48,664 nucleotides of DNA, taken from NCBI RefSeq assembly GCF_014656195.1, contig NZ_BNBY01000046.1, forward strand, positions 1 to 48,664. Direction: 5' to 3'. This DNA comes from Kitasatospora xanthocidica (GTDB lineage: Bacteria; Actinomycetota; Actinomycetes; Streptomycetales; Streptomycetaceae). The notes under the pieces were generated by a model that had not been told where the DNA came from, did not search any database, and saw only the letters and a list, made by a program, of their open reading frames with translations. Below are positions 12,001 to 16,753 of the stretch, one piece after another. A program made the position numbers and the translations under genes. The number at the start of each line of letters is the position of its first letter. Position 1 is the stretch's first letter.

Positions 12001-12355
12001 CCTCCAGGGCCTCCCAGCCGAGTTCGGCCATCAGGCGCTGCTGGGGGTCCATCGCGGCGGCCTCGCGCGGGGAGATCCCGAAGAAGCCGGCGTCGAAGCC
12101 GTCCACCCGGTCGACGAAGGCGCCGTGGCGCAGCGCCTGCCGGGCGTCGGGGGTGAGGTCGTCGAGGGGGAGGGCGTCGAGGTCCCAGCGGTCGGCCGGT
12201 ACGCCGCCGACCGCGCTGGTGCCCTCGCTGAGGAGCCGCCAGTAGGCGTCCGGGGTCGCCGCGCGGGGGAGCCGGCAGGCCATGCCGATGACCGCGACCG
12301 CGTCTTCCCGGGCATCCTGGACGGTGGAAGCGGAGGGGGAGGTCTCACCCATCAT
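1..12355 (-). CDS. Modular type I PKS with KSQ loading module (C-terminus beyond left edge)
   Basis: About 4118 residues are visible, open in one frame from the start to the left edge. The start is ATG at 12355, 10 nt after GAGGAAGG; a second in-frame ATG follows at once. Approximate domains: KSQ 17-440, AT 545-845, ACP 955-1025 (Ser989); KS 1050-1475 (Cys1226), AT 1580-1870 (Ser1668), DH 1910-2190 (His1941, Asp2102), KR 2377-2560 (Tyr2526), ACP around Ser2688; KS 2750-3180 (Cys2921), AT 3275-3565 (Ser3363), DH 3605-3880 (His3639), KR from about 4035, cut at the edge. In the first KS the active-site motif reads DTGQSSS, with Gln189 where Cys is usual, which is the signature of decarboxylating loading KSQ domains. 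The loading AT has GHSQG (Ser640) and YPSH (740-743), unlike the HAFH malonyl type of both extender ATs. The first KR has the DD of B-type domains. DH2 reads HQVAD, with Asp replacing the motif Gly. No N-terminal docking coil is seen, as expected for the first polypeptide of a chain. Role as starter-chain PKS is inferred. Confidence 0.93.
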   Translation of the reverse strand, partial: MMGETSPSASTVQDAREDAVAVIGMACRLPRAATPDAYWRLLSEGTSAVGGVPADRWDLDALPLDDLTPDARQALRHGAFVDRVDGFDAGFFGISPREAAAMDPQQRLMAELGWEALEDARLLPDTLHGTATGVFVGAIAHDYATLLQQHGPRQLDTHSLTGLQNGVIANRLSYLLGAHGPSLTVDTGQSSSLVAVHLAVESLRKGESSLALAGGVSLNLLPESAVAVAKFGALSPDGRCATFDARANGYVRGEGGAVLVLKPLARALADGDTVYGVIRGSAVNSDGGTDGLAKPGPTTQAAVLRAACDRAGVDPAAVQYVELHGTGTRIGDPIEAEALGRAYGTERTEPLLVGSAKTNIGHLEGAAGIAGLLKAVLSVHHRRIPASLHYEHPNPRIDLDGWKLRVQTEAGPWPHPDRPLLAGVSSFGIGGTNCHLVLSGPPADLPAPEAGGDAEAPRVPMVPWLLSGRTEPALRAQAARLREHLDRHPEPDDERIGWSLATTRATFEHRAVLVGEDRARLLAGLDALALGEDAPRLVRGRAGRTGGTVLVFPGQGSQWHGMAVGLLDRSPVFRQHLEACDAALAEHLDWSLLDVLRQAPGAPSLDRSDVVQPALFAVMVSLARLWESLGIRPDAVVGHSQGEIAAAHIAGAFTLREAARISALRSKVLMELRQSGNMASVPLPADEVAELIAESGAPIEIGAYNSPSNTVLCGPTEAVTALLERCAARNAPGRLVNIDYPSHSAGVEPIERRLLAELGTLTPRSSDIPFYSTVTGAPLDTAELTAEYWYANLRRPVLFRQAVEALAADGHGVFVESSPHPVLLGGIRLTLAGAEQPPVVISTLRRNEAEWPRVLTGLAELHTRGVDVPWRQLLSGRPTATTALPTYPFQRERHWAADESAPGTARGAVPHRPVAATAAATATATATATEPEPAGRELGWAERLAQLPDTERLDRLHELVRTQAAVVLGHATADTLDPDRTFKDLGFDSTLTVEFCTRLASVTGLPVPSTTTYDHPTPGDVVRHLHTRITGPAPAGNPLAPAHPGTATGPRPDEPIAIIGMACRYPGGVSSPEDLWRLVADGVDAVSAFPTDRGWDLGELYDPEPGLPGRTYARAGGFLTGADTFDAAFFGIGPREAQTMDPQQRLLLETTWEALEHAGIDPATLRGSNTGVFTGIMSPEYGPRLYETAEKLNGYLLTGTTASVASGRIAYTFGFEGPAVTVDTACSSSLVALHMAAQSLRTGESDLVLAGGAAVMSTPGMLVEFSRQRGLSADGRCKAFSDSADGTGWAEGVGMLLVERLSDARRNGHRILAVVRGTAINQDGASNGLTAPNGPAQQRVIRQALANAQLTAADIDAVEAHGTGTALGDPIEAQALLATYGQDRELPFLLGSLKSNIGHAQAAAGVGGIIKTVEAMRHGVLPKTLHVDTPSTHVDWTEGSVELLTEAREWPETGRPRRAAVSSFGISGTNAHVIIEQAPEPAAIEPATPATEPALPLAWPLSARTPDALRDQATRLLAHIEVTDADPRDIAHSLTTTRAQLDQRAVVIGTGRDELLDALRALAEGKNHPGIVSSQPLTGRLAFLFTGQGAQRLGMGRELYEAFPVFASALDDVLARFDAPVREVMWGEDPDALNQTGTAQLALFAFETALYRLLESLGVRPDYLAGHSLGEITAAHASGILTLDDACTLVSARARLMQSLPTGGAMAALRATEDEILPLLGEDVTIAAVNSADSVVISGDEAAVEAVLAQVSDRKHTRLKVSHAFHSPLMDPILEDFRAIATSITHHAPTIPVISNLTGTPLTDANADYWVNHLRGTVRYHHTITHLAEQGVTTHLEIGPDAALTPLTPNTTPTTSRNHPEPRQLVTALATLHLTPLNPTAHTIPLPTYAFQRKRYWIAPSSTGLPATGHPLLGAVIETPDRVTHLTGRLSLDTHPWLADHRIAGTPILPASAFVDLVVHAGHHTGHPYLSELTLEAPLALPRTGGVQLRISLAPEDGAGQRAVTVHARVAEDADWVRHAEGVLASQSPAGAPATRLARPASAEPIDVTDLYDRLADRGYEYGPAFRGLRAAWRVGEEVYAEISLPGADQAEAYGLHPALLDAVLHAALIDGEALDIPFAWTGVTLYAQAPTTLLVRVTRTAPDAVALVISDPAGNPVAEVERLVLRPVARERIAAAPTGSDALLDLVWGPAPARPAPGRTGSAGRLAVLGTAPDSLTDAAADRFAGLSALMTALDGGTPAPDTVVALAPQRATDLGATAQEVLSLLQAWLAAERLADTHLMLVTRRAVATSAGEPVEDLAAAAVWGLVRTAQSEHPGRFTLVDTDGSEASDALLASAVALGEPQLALRAGTSLVPRVVRVTGRPSDEAGDPALDRDGTVLITGGTGSLGALVARHLVTAHGVRHLLLTSRRGPDAPGATELTTELTELGATVRVVACDATDRDALATVLREATPTVRAIVHTAGITDDGTLTLLTPERLGSVLAPKSEAAQHLHELSLQLGLDLTHFVLFSSVSGVLGTPGQANYAAANTQLDALAAHRHARGLPATSIAWGLWETTTGMAGQLEEADLARWARAGIPAHDTEFGLRLFDIALASGRPAPVAVRLDRAALRARAAAGTLPAVLGSLVPAAPARAQRPDRPTLGGTGVGDQRAQVLALVQSTAGAVLGHSDSASVPAARSFKELGFDSLAAVELRNRLSGATGMRLPSTVTFDYPTPTALADHLHQALFGGRPEADTPAPTATVSGSDEPIAIIGMACRYPGGVSSPEDLWRLVADGVDAVSEFPGDRGWDVDSIYHADPEHPGTSYTREGGFLHEAAEFDPAFFGINPREAVAMDPQQRLLLETTWESLERAGLDPTTLRGSNTGVFTGIMYDDYGARLRPLPAGYEGYVGNGSRPSVASGRVSYTFGFEGPAMTVDTACSSSLVALHLACQALRNGESDLALAGGATVMATASTFVEFSTQGALSADGRCKAFSDTADGTGWAEGVGMLLVERLSDARRNGHPVLAVVRGTAVNQDGASNGLTAPNGPAQQRVIRQALANAQLTAAEVDAVEAHGTGTTLGDPIEAQALMATYGQDRQEPLWLGSLKSNIGHSQAAAGVGGIIKMVEAMRHGVLPRTLHVDKPSTHVDWIEGSVELLTEAREWPETGRPRRAAVSSFGISGTNAHVIIEQGPRTTAATPTTGPNDASLTLAWPLSGHTEAALRDQAARLLAHVEATDADPRDIAHSLATTRAQLDQRAVVIGSGRDELLDGLRALAEGKRLSSVVTGTATDGQLAFLFTGQGAQRLGMGQELYEAFPVFASALDAVLERFDVPVREVMWGEDPDALNQTGTAQLALFAFETALYRLLESLGVRADYLAGHSLGEITAAHASGILTLEDACTLVSARARLMQSLPTGGSMAALRATEDEVISHLTDDVTIAAVNSADSVVISGTEAAVDAVLAQFADRKHTRLKVSHAFHSPLMDPILEDFRTAAKSITHHTPTIPVISNLTGQPLTDANADYWVNHLRGTVRYHDAVTHLTEQGVTTHLEVGPDAALTPLTDNTTPTGHRNHPEVHQLVIALATLHTKGIPVTLTASGRTVDLPTYAFQHQRYWLATPAGSSSPDHPLLGVAIDTPDGATHVTARLSLDALAWLADHQVADSVVLPGTAFVELATQAGDRTGCPVVEELTLHAPLTVPEQGAVQLQTTVTAPDATGRRTLTIHSRLPDEQDWTRHAEGTLAPTTDATPEPLTTWPPTGAEPIPLDGHYDRLATDGLGYGPVFQGVRAAWRLGEDVYAEIALPETETEDATPYNLHPALLDAALHTITLTSAASERTALPFSWSGLHLHATGARALRVRITPRRTGEVALTAADTTGRPVLTLDSLTLREFDPAQIAAAGTARNLYRVVWKPLTAAVTTAVPVAWADLAPDAPAPDLLQLSLTPETTDLHHLLGRLQEFLTEPRYAAGHLLVTTRQAVAARPEDLVDPTAAAAWGLIRSAQNEQPDRITLLDVESATDPSDVPVGQPELVLREGTFHTPQLVRASVDTTHQPTPFDPDATVLITGGTGTLGALIARHLITHHGVRHLLLTSRRGPDAPGATQLTTELTQLGATVRIVACDTTDRHTLTTLLREATPT
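6684..7790. repeat. Near-identical AT-domain block, copy in left PKS module 1
   Basis: The post-AT linker and AT-coding DNA (boundaries approximate) match the copies at about 22060-23170, 42070-43200 and 48110-48664 almost base for base over long runs. They share a GGTG-rich composition unlike flanking AT domains such as 25850-26900. The copy at 1690-2700 is more diverged in the linker. This suggests recent duplication or gene conversion, with identical malonyl specificity. Confidence 0.8.
9568..9609. repeat. CCGTAG hexanucleotide microsatellite inside PKS linker
   Basis: Five perfect CCGTAG units (9568-9597) are followed by CCGCAG and CCGTGG. On the coding strand they encode an Ala-Thr dipeptide run in the linker between the loading AT and the loading ACP. 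The period of six keeps the frame, so length changes by slippage would only lengthen or shorten a flexible linker. Confidence 0.9.
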
Positions 12356-12514
12356 GTGCCGAACGCCTTCCTCGATCTTGGACCGGCCAAGGGCATGAAG
12401 GCGTGCGGCTGACCGGGCCTTCATGGCGTTGCCCCGCGGGCACCGCTGTCACGGGCGGTCGCCGTGTCTACTCGATGGTCCTCGGGTCCGGACCGGTGGT
12501 GCTACCCGTGCCCA

Positions 12515-12546
12515 CCCCTACGGTGGCCAGGGGATTCGCCTAGGGG
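12515..12546 (-). promoter_or_regulatory. CCCCTA-N20-TAGGGG inverted repeat upstream of KSQ PKS
   Basis: The 223-nt gap between the thioesterase stop and the KSQ PKS start holds CCCCTA (12515-12520) and TAGGGG (12541-12546). Read towards the PKS, the proximal half is TAGGGG, followed 10 nt on by the weaker CACGGG, about 160 nt before the start. The same core recurs at other intergenic sites in the window, so an operator is likely. The binding protein is unknown. Confidence 0.5.
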
Positions 12547-12578
12547 CTGTCCCCCGGGCCTGGGGGTTCCCGCCCCGT

Positions 12579-13346
12579 TCAGCCGACGGTGCGCAGCTCG
12601 GCGAGCAGCTTGTGCCGCAGGGCGTCCGGGGTCTCGGTCAGGTAGAAGTGCCCGCCGGCGAAGTCCTCGCGCCGGAACGCGCCGCGGGTGTGGTGCGACC
12701 AGTCCTGCGCCTCGTCGACGGAGACCTTCGGGTCCCCGGTGCCGATGAACGCGGTGATCGGCGCGTCGATGGCGGCGTCCGGCGCGCTGGTGTAGGTCTC
12801 GACGGCGCGGTAGTCGTTGCGCAGGATCGGGAGGATCATCCGCAGGATCTCCTCGTCGTCCAGCAGCGTGCTGTCGGTGCCGCTGAGCGCCCGGGTCTCG
12901 CGGACCAGGCCGGCGTCGTCGAGCCGGTGGATCCGCTCGTCGCGGTGGCGGGAGGGGGCGCGCCGGCCGGAGGCGATCAGCAGGGCGGGGCCGCGCCCGG
13001 CGCCCCGTTCGAGCCGCCGGGCGACCTCGAACGCGACCGAGGCGCCCATGCTGTGCCCGAAGAAGACCGTGCGGTCGTCGACGGTGCCCTCCAGCGCCAC
13101 CGTGAGCAGGTCGGCCAGCCGGTGGATGTCGTCCACGGCCGGCTCGTGGCGCCGGTCCTGGCGGCCCGGGTACTGCACCGCGAGGACCTCGGCCTCGTCC
13201 CGCAGGGCGGCGGACAGCGGGAAGAAGTAGCTGGCCGCGCCGCCGGCGTGCGGGAAGCACACCAGGCGCGGGGCTCCGGCCCCGGTCGGGTGGTACCGCC
13301 GGATCCAGACGTCGCCTGCCGTGTTCTCCACCGTCGATCCGGTCAC
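12579..13346 (-). CDS. Type II (editing) thioesterase
   Basis: A 255-residue alpha/beta hydrolase of the external PKS/NRPS thioesterase family, which hydrolyses wrong or stalled acyl groups from carrier proteins. Visible features are CFPHAGG near the N-terminus, the nucleophile elbow GHSMG (Ser99), and a C-terminal GGHFYL carrying the probable catalytic His. Length is typical for the family. I chose the GTG at 13346 because AGGAAG lies 10 nt upstream and the protein then begins just before the family's conserved first strand; longer in-frame starts lack homology-like sequence. It lies upstream of the KSQ PKS in the same direction with a 223-nt gap, and is divergent from the carboxylase genes. 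It has no ACP-tethering domain, so it acts in trans and is not the macrolactam-forming thioesterase. Confidence 0.93.
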   Translation of the reverse strand: MTGSTVENTAGDVWIRRYHPTGAGAPRLVCFPHAGGAASYFFPLSAALRDEAEVLAVQYPGRQDRRHEPAVDDIHRLADLLTVALEGTVDDRTVFFGHSMGASVAFEVARRLERGAGRGPALLIASGRRAPSRHRDERIHRLDDAGLVRETRALSGTDSTLLDDEEILRMILPILRNDYRAVETYTSAPDAAIDAPITAFIGTGDPKVSVDEAQDWSHHTRGAFRREDFAGGHFYLTETPDALRHKLLAELRTVG

Positions 13347-13679
13347 CTTGGGCCCGCTTCCTCGCTCTGTCCTGCTCCGGTCGCAACGGCGGGCGCGCTG
13401 GCGCTCACGCCGTTCCGGTGGCGATGTTTTCACCGCGTCCTGCCGGGCCCAACCCCTAACCGGCGATAGGGGGATGGCCGGACATGGTAGGGGCCGGGTC
13501 CGCTGGCGGCGGTCGGCGCGGCGCCATTGAATCGGGGGGAGCCATCGAACCGGGGGGACCCCGTTCTCGCGCGCCGCGCGCGGAGGACACGTCTCCGCGC
13601 GCGGAGAACGCGCCGTTCGTGGTGGATCGGAACCCACGTGGTGGATCGGACACCACAGGAGAACGGGGAGAGGTGGCAT
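13347..13679. other. Divergent intergenic region, thioesterase / carboxylase
   Basis: This 333-nt gap contains no convincing gene. It holds three CCCCTA/TAGGGG cores at its thioesterase-proximal end, a perfect 16-bp palindrome TCTCCGCGCGCGGAGA (13592-13607), and a 14-bp direct repeat CGTGGTGGATCGGA (13618-13631 and 13637-13650). The direct repeat ends about 30 nt before the carboxylase start. All are candidate control sites for the two divergent transcripts. Confidence 0.6.
13453..13493. promoter_or_regulatory. Triple CCCCTA/TAGGGG site in divergent promoter
   Basis: CCCCTA (13453-13458), TAGGGG (13467-13472) and TAGGGG (13488-13493) lie close together. The two direct copies are 21 bp apart, about two helical turns, and the first two form an inverted repeat with an 8-nt spacer. 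The site is about 107 nt from the thioesterase start and about 190 nt from the carboxylase start. It belongs to the same motif family as the other intergenic sites. Confidence 0.5.
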
Positions 13680-15263
13680 ATGACCGTCGTCGCGGAACCG
13701 AGTGTCCACGGCTCGGACACCAGGAGCAGAGCCGCCGAGCTGGCGGAGCTGCGCCGTGCGGCCGCAGCCGGACCGTCCGAACGGGCGACCGAACAGCAGC
13801 ACGCGCGCCGGAAACTGACGGTGCGTGAGCGGCTGGACCTGCTGTTCGACCCGGGCACCTTCCAGGAGGTCGAGCAGTTGCGCCGGCACCGGGCCGTCGG
13901 CTTCGGGCTGGAGGACCGCCGCCACCACACCGACGGCGTGGTCACGGGCTGGGGCAAGGTGGACGGCCGGACCGTCTTCGTCTACGCGCACGACTTCCGG
14001 ATCTTCGGCGGCTCGCTGGGCGAGGCCCACGCGCAGAAGATCCACAAGGTGATGGACCTCGCCGAGGCCGCCGGGGCGCCCCTGGTGAGCCTTTGCGACG
14101 GGGCCGGCGCCCGGATCCAGGAGGGCGTCACCGCGCTGGCCGGGTACGGCGGCATCTTCCTGCGCAACGTCCGGGCCTCCGGGGTGATCCCGCAGATCAG
14201 CGTGATCCTCGGGCCCTGCGCGGGCGGCGCGACCTACTCGCCCGCGCTCACCGACGTGGTGTTCATGGTCCGGGACATCTCGCAGATGTACATCACCGGG
14301 CCGGACGTGGTGCGCGCCGTCACCGGCGAGACCATCAGCCACGACGAACTCGGCGGCGCGGACGTCCACGGGGCGGTCTCCGGCGCGGCCCAGGTGGTCT
14401 GCGACACCGAGGAGGACTGCCTGTCCGAGGTGCGCTACCTGCTCTCCCTGCTGCCGGCCAACAACCGCGAGCTGCCGCCCGTCCAGCCGAGCGACGATCC
14501 GCCGCAGCGGCGCACCGAGCGGCTGCTCGACCTGGTGCCCGCCGACGGCAACCGCCCGTACGACATGCGCCAGGTGATCGAGGAGATCGTCGACGACGGC
14601 GAGCACTTCGAGCTGCACTCCGGCTGGGCGACCAACATCGTCTGCAGCCTGGCCCGCCTCGACGGCCACACCGTCGGCATCGTCGCCAACCAGCCGCAGT
14701 CGCTGGCCGGGGTGCTGGACATCCACGCCTCGGAGAAGGCGGCCCGCTTCGTGCAGCTCTGCGACGCCTTCTCCATCCCGCTGGTGACCCTGGTGGACGT
14801 GCCCGGCTTCCTGCCCGGACGGGACCAGGAGCACGAGGGCATCATCCGGCACGGCGCCAAGCTGCTGTACGCGTACTGCAACGCCACCGTGCCGCGGGTC
14901 TCGCTGGTGCTGCGCAAGGCCTACGGCGGGGCGTACATCGTGATGGACTCCCGGTCGATCGGCTCGGACCTCTGCTACGCCTGGCCGACCAACGAGATCG
15001 CGGTGATGGGCGCCGAGGGCGCGGCCAACGTGGTGTTCCGCAAGGAGATCGCCGCCGCTCCCGACCCGGAGGCCGCGCGGGCCGAGCGCGTCAAGGCCTA
15101 CAAGGACGAGCTGATGCACCCGTACTACGCGGCCGAGCGCGGCCTCGTGGACGACGTCATCGACCCGGCCGAGACCCGGGCGGTGCTGATCGGCGCGCTG
15201 GACGCGCTGCGCCGCAAGGACGCCCGGCTGCCCGCCCGCAAGCACGGGAACCCGCCGACGTGA
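13680..15263 (+). CDS. Acyl-CoA carboxylase beta (carboxyltransferase) subunit
   Basis: A 527-residue carboxyltransferase subunit of the PccB/AccD family, which transfers carboxyl from biotin to acetyl-, propionyl- or a longer acyl-CoA to give malonyl-type extender units. The sequence has the family's oxyanion-hole glycine pairs, for example GAGARIQEG and GPCAGGATYSPAL in the N-terminal half and the KAYGGAYIVM region in the C-terminal half. Length is normal. The start is ATG at 13680 with GGAGAGG upstream; the in-frame extension before it looks non-coding. The stop overlaps the next start by 4 nt (GTGA). No biotinylated alpha subunit is present in the window, so it must borrow one. All visible extender ATs look malonyl-specific, so it may instead feed the atypical loading AT of the neighbouring KSQ PKS. 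Acyl-CoA choice cannot be read from sequence alone. Confidence 0.95.
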   Translation: MTVVAEPSVHGSDTRSRAAELAELRRAAAAGPSERATEQQHARRKLTVRERLDLLFDPGTFQEVEQLRRHRAVGFGLEDRRHHTDGVVTGWGKVDGRTVFVYAHDFRIFGGSLGEAHAQKIHKVMDLAEAAGAPLVSLCDGAGARIQEGVTALAGYGGIFLRNVRASGVIPQISVILGPCAGGATYSPALTDVVFMVRDISQMYITGPDVVRAVTGETISHDELGGADVHGAVSGAAQVVCDTEEDCLSEVRYLLSLLPANNRELPPVQPSDDPPQRRTERLLDLVPADGNRPYDMRQVIEEIVDDGEHFELHSGWATNIVCSLARLDGHTVGIVANQPQSLAGVLDIHASEKAARFVQLCDAFSIPLVTLVDVPGFLPGRDQEHEGIIRHGAKLLYAYCNATVPRVSLVLRKAYGGAYIVMDSRSIGSDLCYAWPTNEIAVMGAEGAANVVFRKEIAAAPDPEAARAERVKAYKDELMHPYYAAERGLVDDVIDPAETRAVLIGALDALRRKDARLPARKHGNPPT

Positions 15264-15448
15264 CCGGCGAGCCGCTGCTGCGAGTGCTGGCCGGCCGCCC
15301 GACGGCGGAGGAGCTGGCCGTGGTCACCGCCGTCGTCCTCGGCCGGCGGCGGCCGGTCCCGCCGGTCCCGCGGGCGGCGCCCCCGACGGCCTGGGCCCGC
15401 GAGGGCTACGCCCCGCCGCGGGGCTGGCGGGGCAGCGCCGGGCGCTGA
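15260..15448 (+). CDS. Acyl-CoA carboxylase epsilon subunit
   Basis: A 62-residue protein starting at GTG 15260, which overlaps the beta-subunit stop by 4 nt, so the two are translationally coupled. It shows the pattern of actinobacterial AccE/PccE epsilon subunits: an N-terminal helix PLLRVLAGRPTAEELAVVTA, a Pro/Ala-rich linker, and a C-terminal tail with a Trp-containing segment (TAWARE, RGWRGS). Epsilon subunits stabilise the alpha-beta carboxylase complex and raise its activity in Streptomyces and Mycobacterium. Its presence supports a functional complex rather than a lone beta-subunit relic. Confidence 0.85.
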   Translation: MTGEPLLRVLAGRPTAEELAVVTAVVLGRRRPVPPVPRAAPPTAWAREGYAPPRGWRGSAGR

Positions 15449-15471
15449 GGCCGGCCGGGCCGGAAAGACAG

Positions 15472-15508
15472 CCGCCCCCGCCAGAGCGTGAGGCTCTGGC
15501 GGGGGCGG
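15472..15508. terminator. Bidirectional intrinsic terminator
   Basis: A perfect 16-bp stem (15472-15487 with 15493-15508) with loop GTGAG, followed by GTCGTTT. It sits between the converging carboxylase epsilon gene and glycine oxidase gene, and can serve both. Confidence 0.85.
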
Positions 15509-15537
15509 GTCGTTTCCGGGGCGCCGCCGGTTTTCCG

Positions 15538-15585
15538 GTGCGCCGCCGGGCTGCGGGTGCGCCGCCGGGCTGCGGGTGCGCCGGG
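15538..15585. repeat. 19-bp tandem repeat before glycine oxidase stop
   Basis: Two perfect copies of GTGCGCCGCCGGGCTGCGG (15538-15556, 15557-15575) and a 10-nt partial third copy end exactly at the glycine oxidase stop codon. They lie in the 3' untranslated region between the stop and the terminator hairpin. No function is evident. Confidence 0.85.
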
Positions 15586-16695
15586 TCAGAACCGCTGCGC
15601 CGAGAACGGCTTCGCGACCTCCGGCAGCTCCCCGGAGATCAGCGCGTGGGCCATCACGTCGCCGGTGACCGGCGCCAGCTGGATGCCGATCCGCCCGTGC
15701 CCGGAGGCCAGCAGCAGGCCCTCCAGCGCGGTGTGGCCGAGCACCGGCAGGCCGTCCGGCGACCCGGGCCGGGAGGCGGCGCCGGCGCCGACGAACTCCA
15801 GCTCGCCGATGCCCGGCAGCAACTCCCGGGTGATGTCCAGCAGTTCGCCGATCCCGCCGGCGGTGACGGTGGTGTCGTAGCCGCGGCTCTCATGCGTCGC
15901 GCCGACGATCACCTCGCCGTCCAGCCGGGGCGCCGCGAAGACCGACCGGCCGTTGACCAGCCCGCGGGTCGTGCGGGCCAGGAAGGGCCGCTCGGCGCGC
16001 AGCCGTACGGTCTGGCCCTTCTGCGGCTTGATCTCCGGGACGATCCCGGTGGGCAGGCCGCCCAGCCGGTGGGTCCACACCCCGGCGGCGAGCACCACGC
16101 GGTCCCCGCGCACCTCGCCGCCGTCGGCCAGCCGGACGCCGGCGGCCCGGTCGCCCTCGACCAGCAGGTCGGTGACCCGCTCGGCTCGCACGGTGCCGCC
16201 GAGCCGCCCGATCGCCGCGATCAGCGCGGCGCTCAGGGTGCGCGGGTCCACCGAGCCGTCGTCCGGGTTGAGCAGACCGCCGCTGACCCGCTCCGCGAGC
16301 TGGGGCTCCTGCCGGCGGCACTCCTCGGCGTCCAGTGCCTCGACGGCGAACCCGAGGTTCTCCTGCCACCTGCGCAGACCGTTCAGCACGGCCAGGTCCG
16401 CCTCGCCGTAGGCGACTTCGAGCACGCCGTCGCGACGGTACCCGGCGGGGAGGCCGGCGGTCTCCTCCAGTTCGGCGACGAAGGACGGGTAGCGGTCGCG
16501 GGAGGCGATGCACAGCCGCAGCAACAGCTCCTGGTCGTACAGGTTCTCGTTGCCGGCCGGCAGCATCCCGGCGGCGACGGCCGTGGCCTTGCCGGCCGGC
16601 TCCGGGTCCAGGACGGTCACGGTCAGGCCCGCGACCAGCGAGCGCCAGGCGGTGGCCAGGCCGATCACCCCGCCGCCGACGATCACCACATGCAT
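15586..16695 (-). CDS. Glycine oxidase-like FAD enzyme (ThiO/CmiS2 type)
   Basis: A 369-residue FAD-dependent amine oxidase of the DAO/ThiO family. The N-terminal dinucleotide-binding loop GGGVIG is followed by the usual EPAGKATAVAAGMLP substrate-side loop, and the C-terminus has GSPDGLPVLG and ASGHGRIGIQLAP flavin contacts. No thiamin genes are nearby. Instead it ends an operon containing an FcoT-like enzyme. In cremimycin biosynthesis such a pair (CmiS1, CmiS2) makes a beta-amino fatty acid: glycine is added to a 2-enoyl thioester, then the oxidase cleaves the N-carboxymethyl group, releasing glyoxylate. That role is inferred here from context. The start is ATG 16695, 6 nt after AAAGGGG; the spacing to the upstream ACP-protein stop is 58 nt. 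Confidence 0.9.
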   Translation of the reverse strand: MHVVIVGGGVIGLATAWRSLVAGLTVTVLDPEPAGKATAVAAGMLPAGNENLYDQELLLRLCIASRDRYPSFVAELEETAGLPAGYRRDGVLEVAYGEADLAVLNGLRRWQENLGFAVEALDAEECRRQEPQLAERVSGGLLNPDDGSVDPRTLSAALIAAIGRLGGTVRAERVTDLLVEGDRAAGVRLADGGEVRGDRVVLAAGVWTHRLGGLPTGIVPEIKPQKGQTVRLRAERPFLARTTRGLVNGRSVFAAPRLDGEVIVGATHESRGYDTTVTAGGIGELLDITRELLPGIGELEFVGAGAASRPGSPDGLPVLGHTALEGLLLASGHGRIGIQLAPVTGDVMAHALISGELPEVAKPFSAQRF

Positions 16696-16753
16696 GGCAT
16701 GCCCCTTTCGCGGACCCTCGCCCGCATCGCGCCCGGCCGGGCGGTGCGCCCGC

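Noticed and set aside
13347..15245. An N-terminal extension of the thioesterase to 15245
   Set aside because: It runs antisense through the carboxylase gene; GTG 13346 has a good ribosome site and fits the family length.
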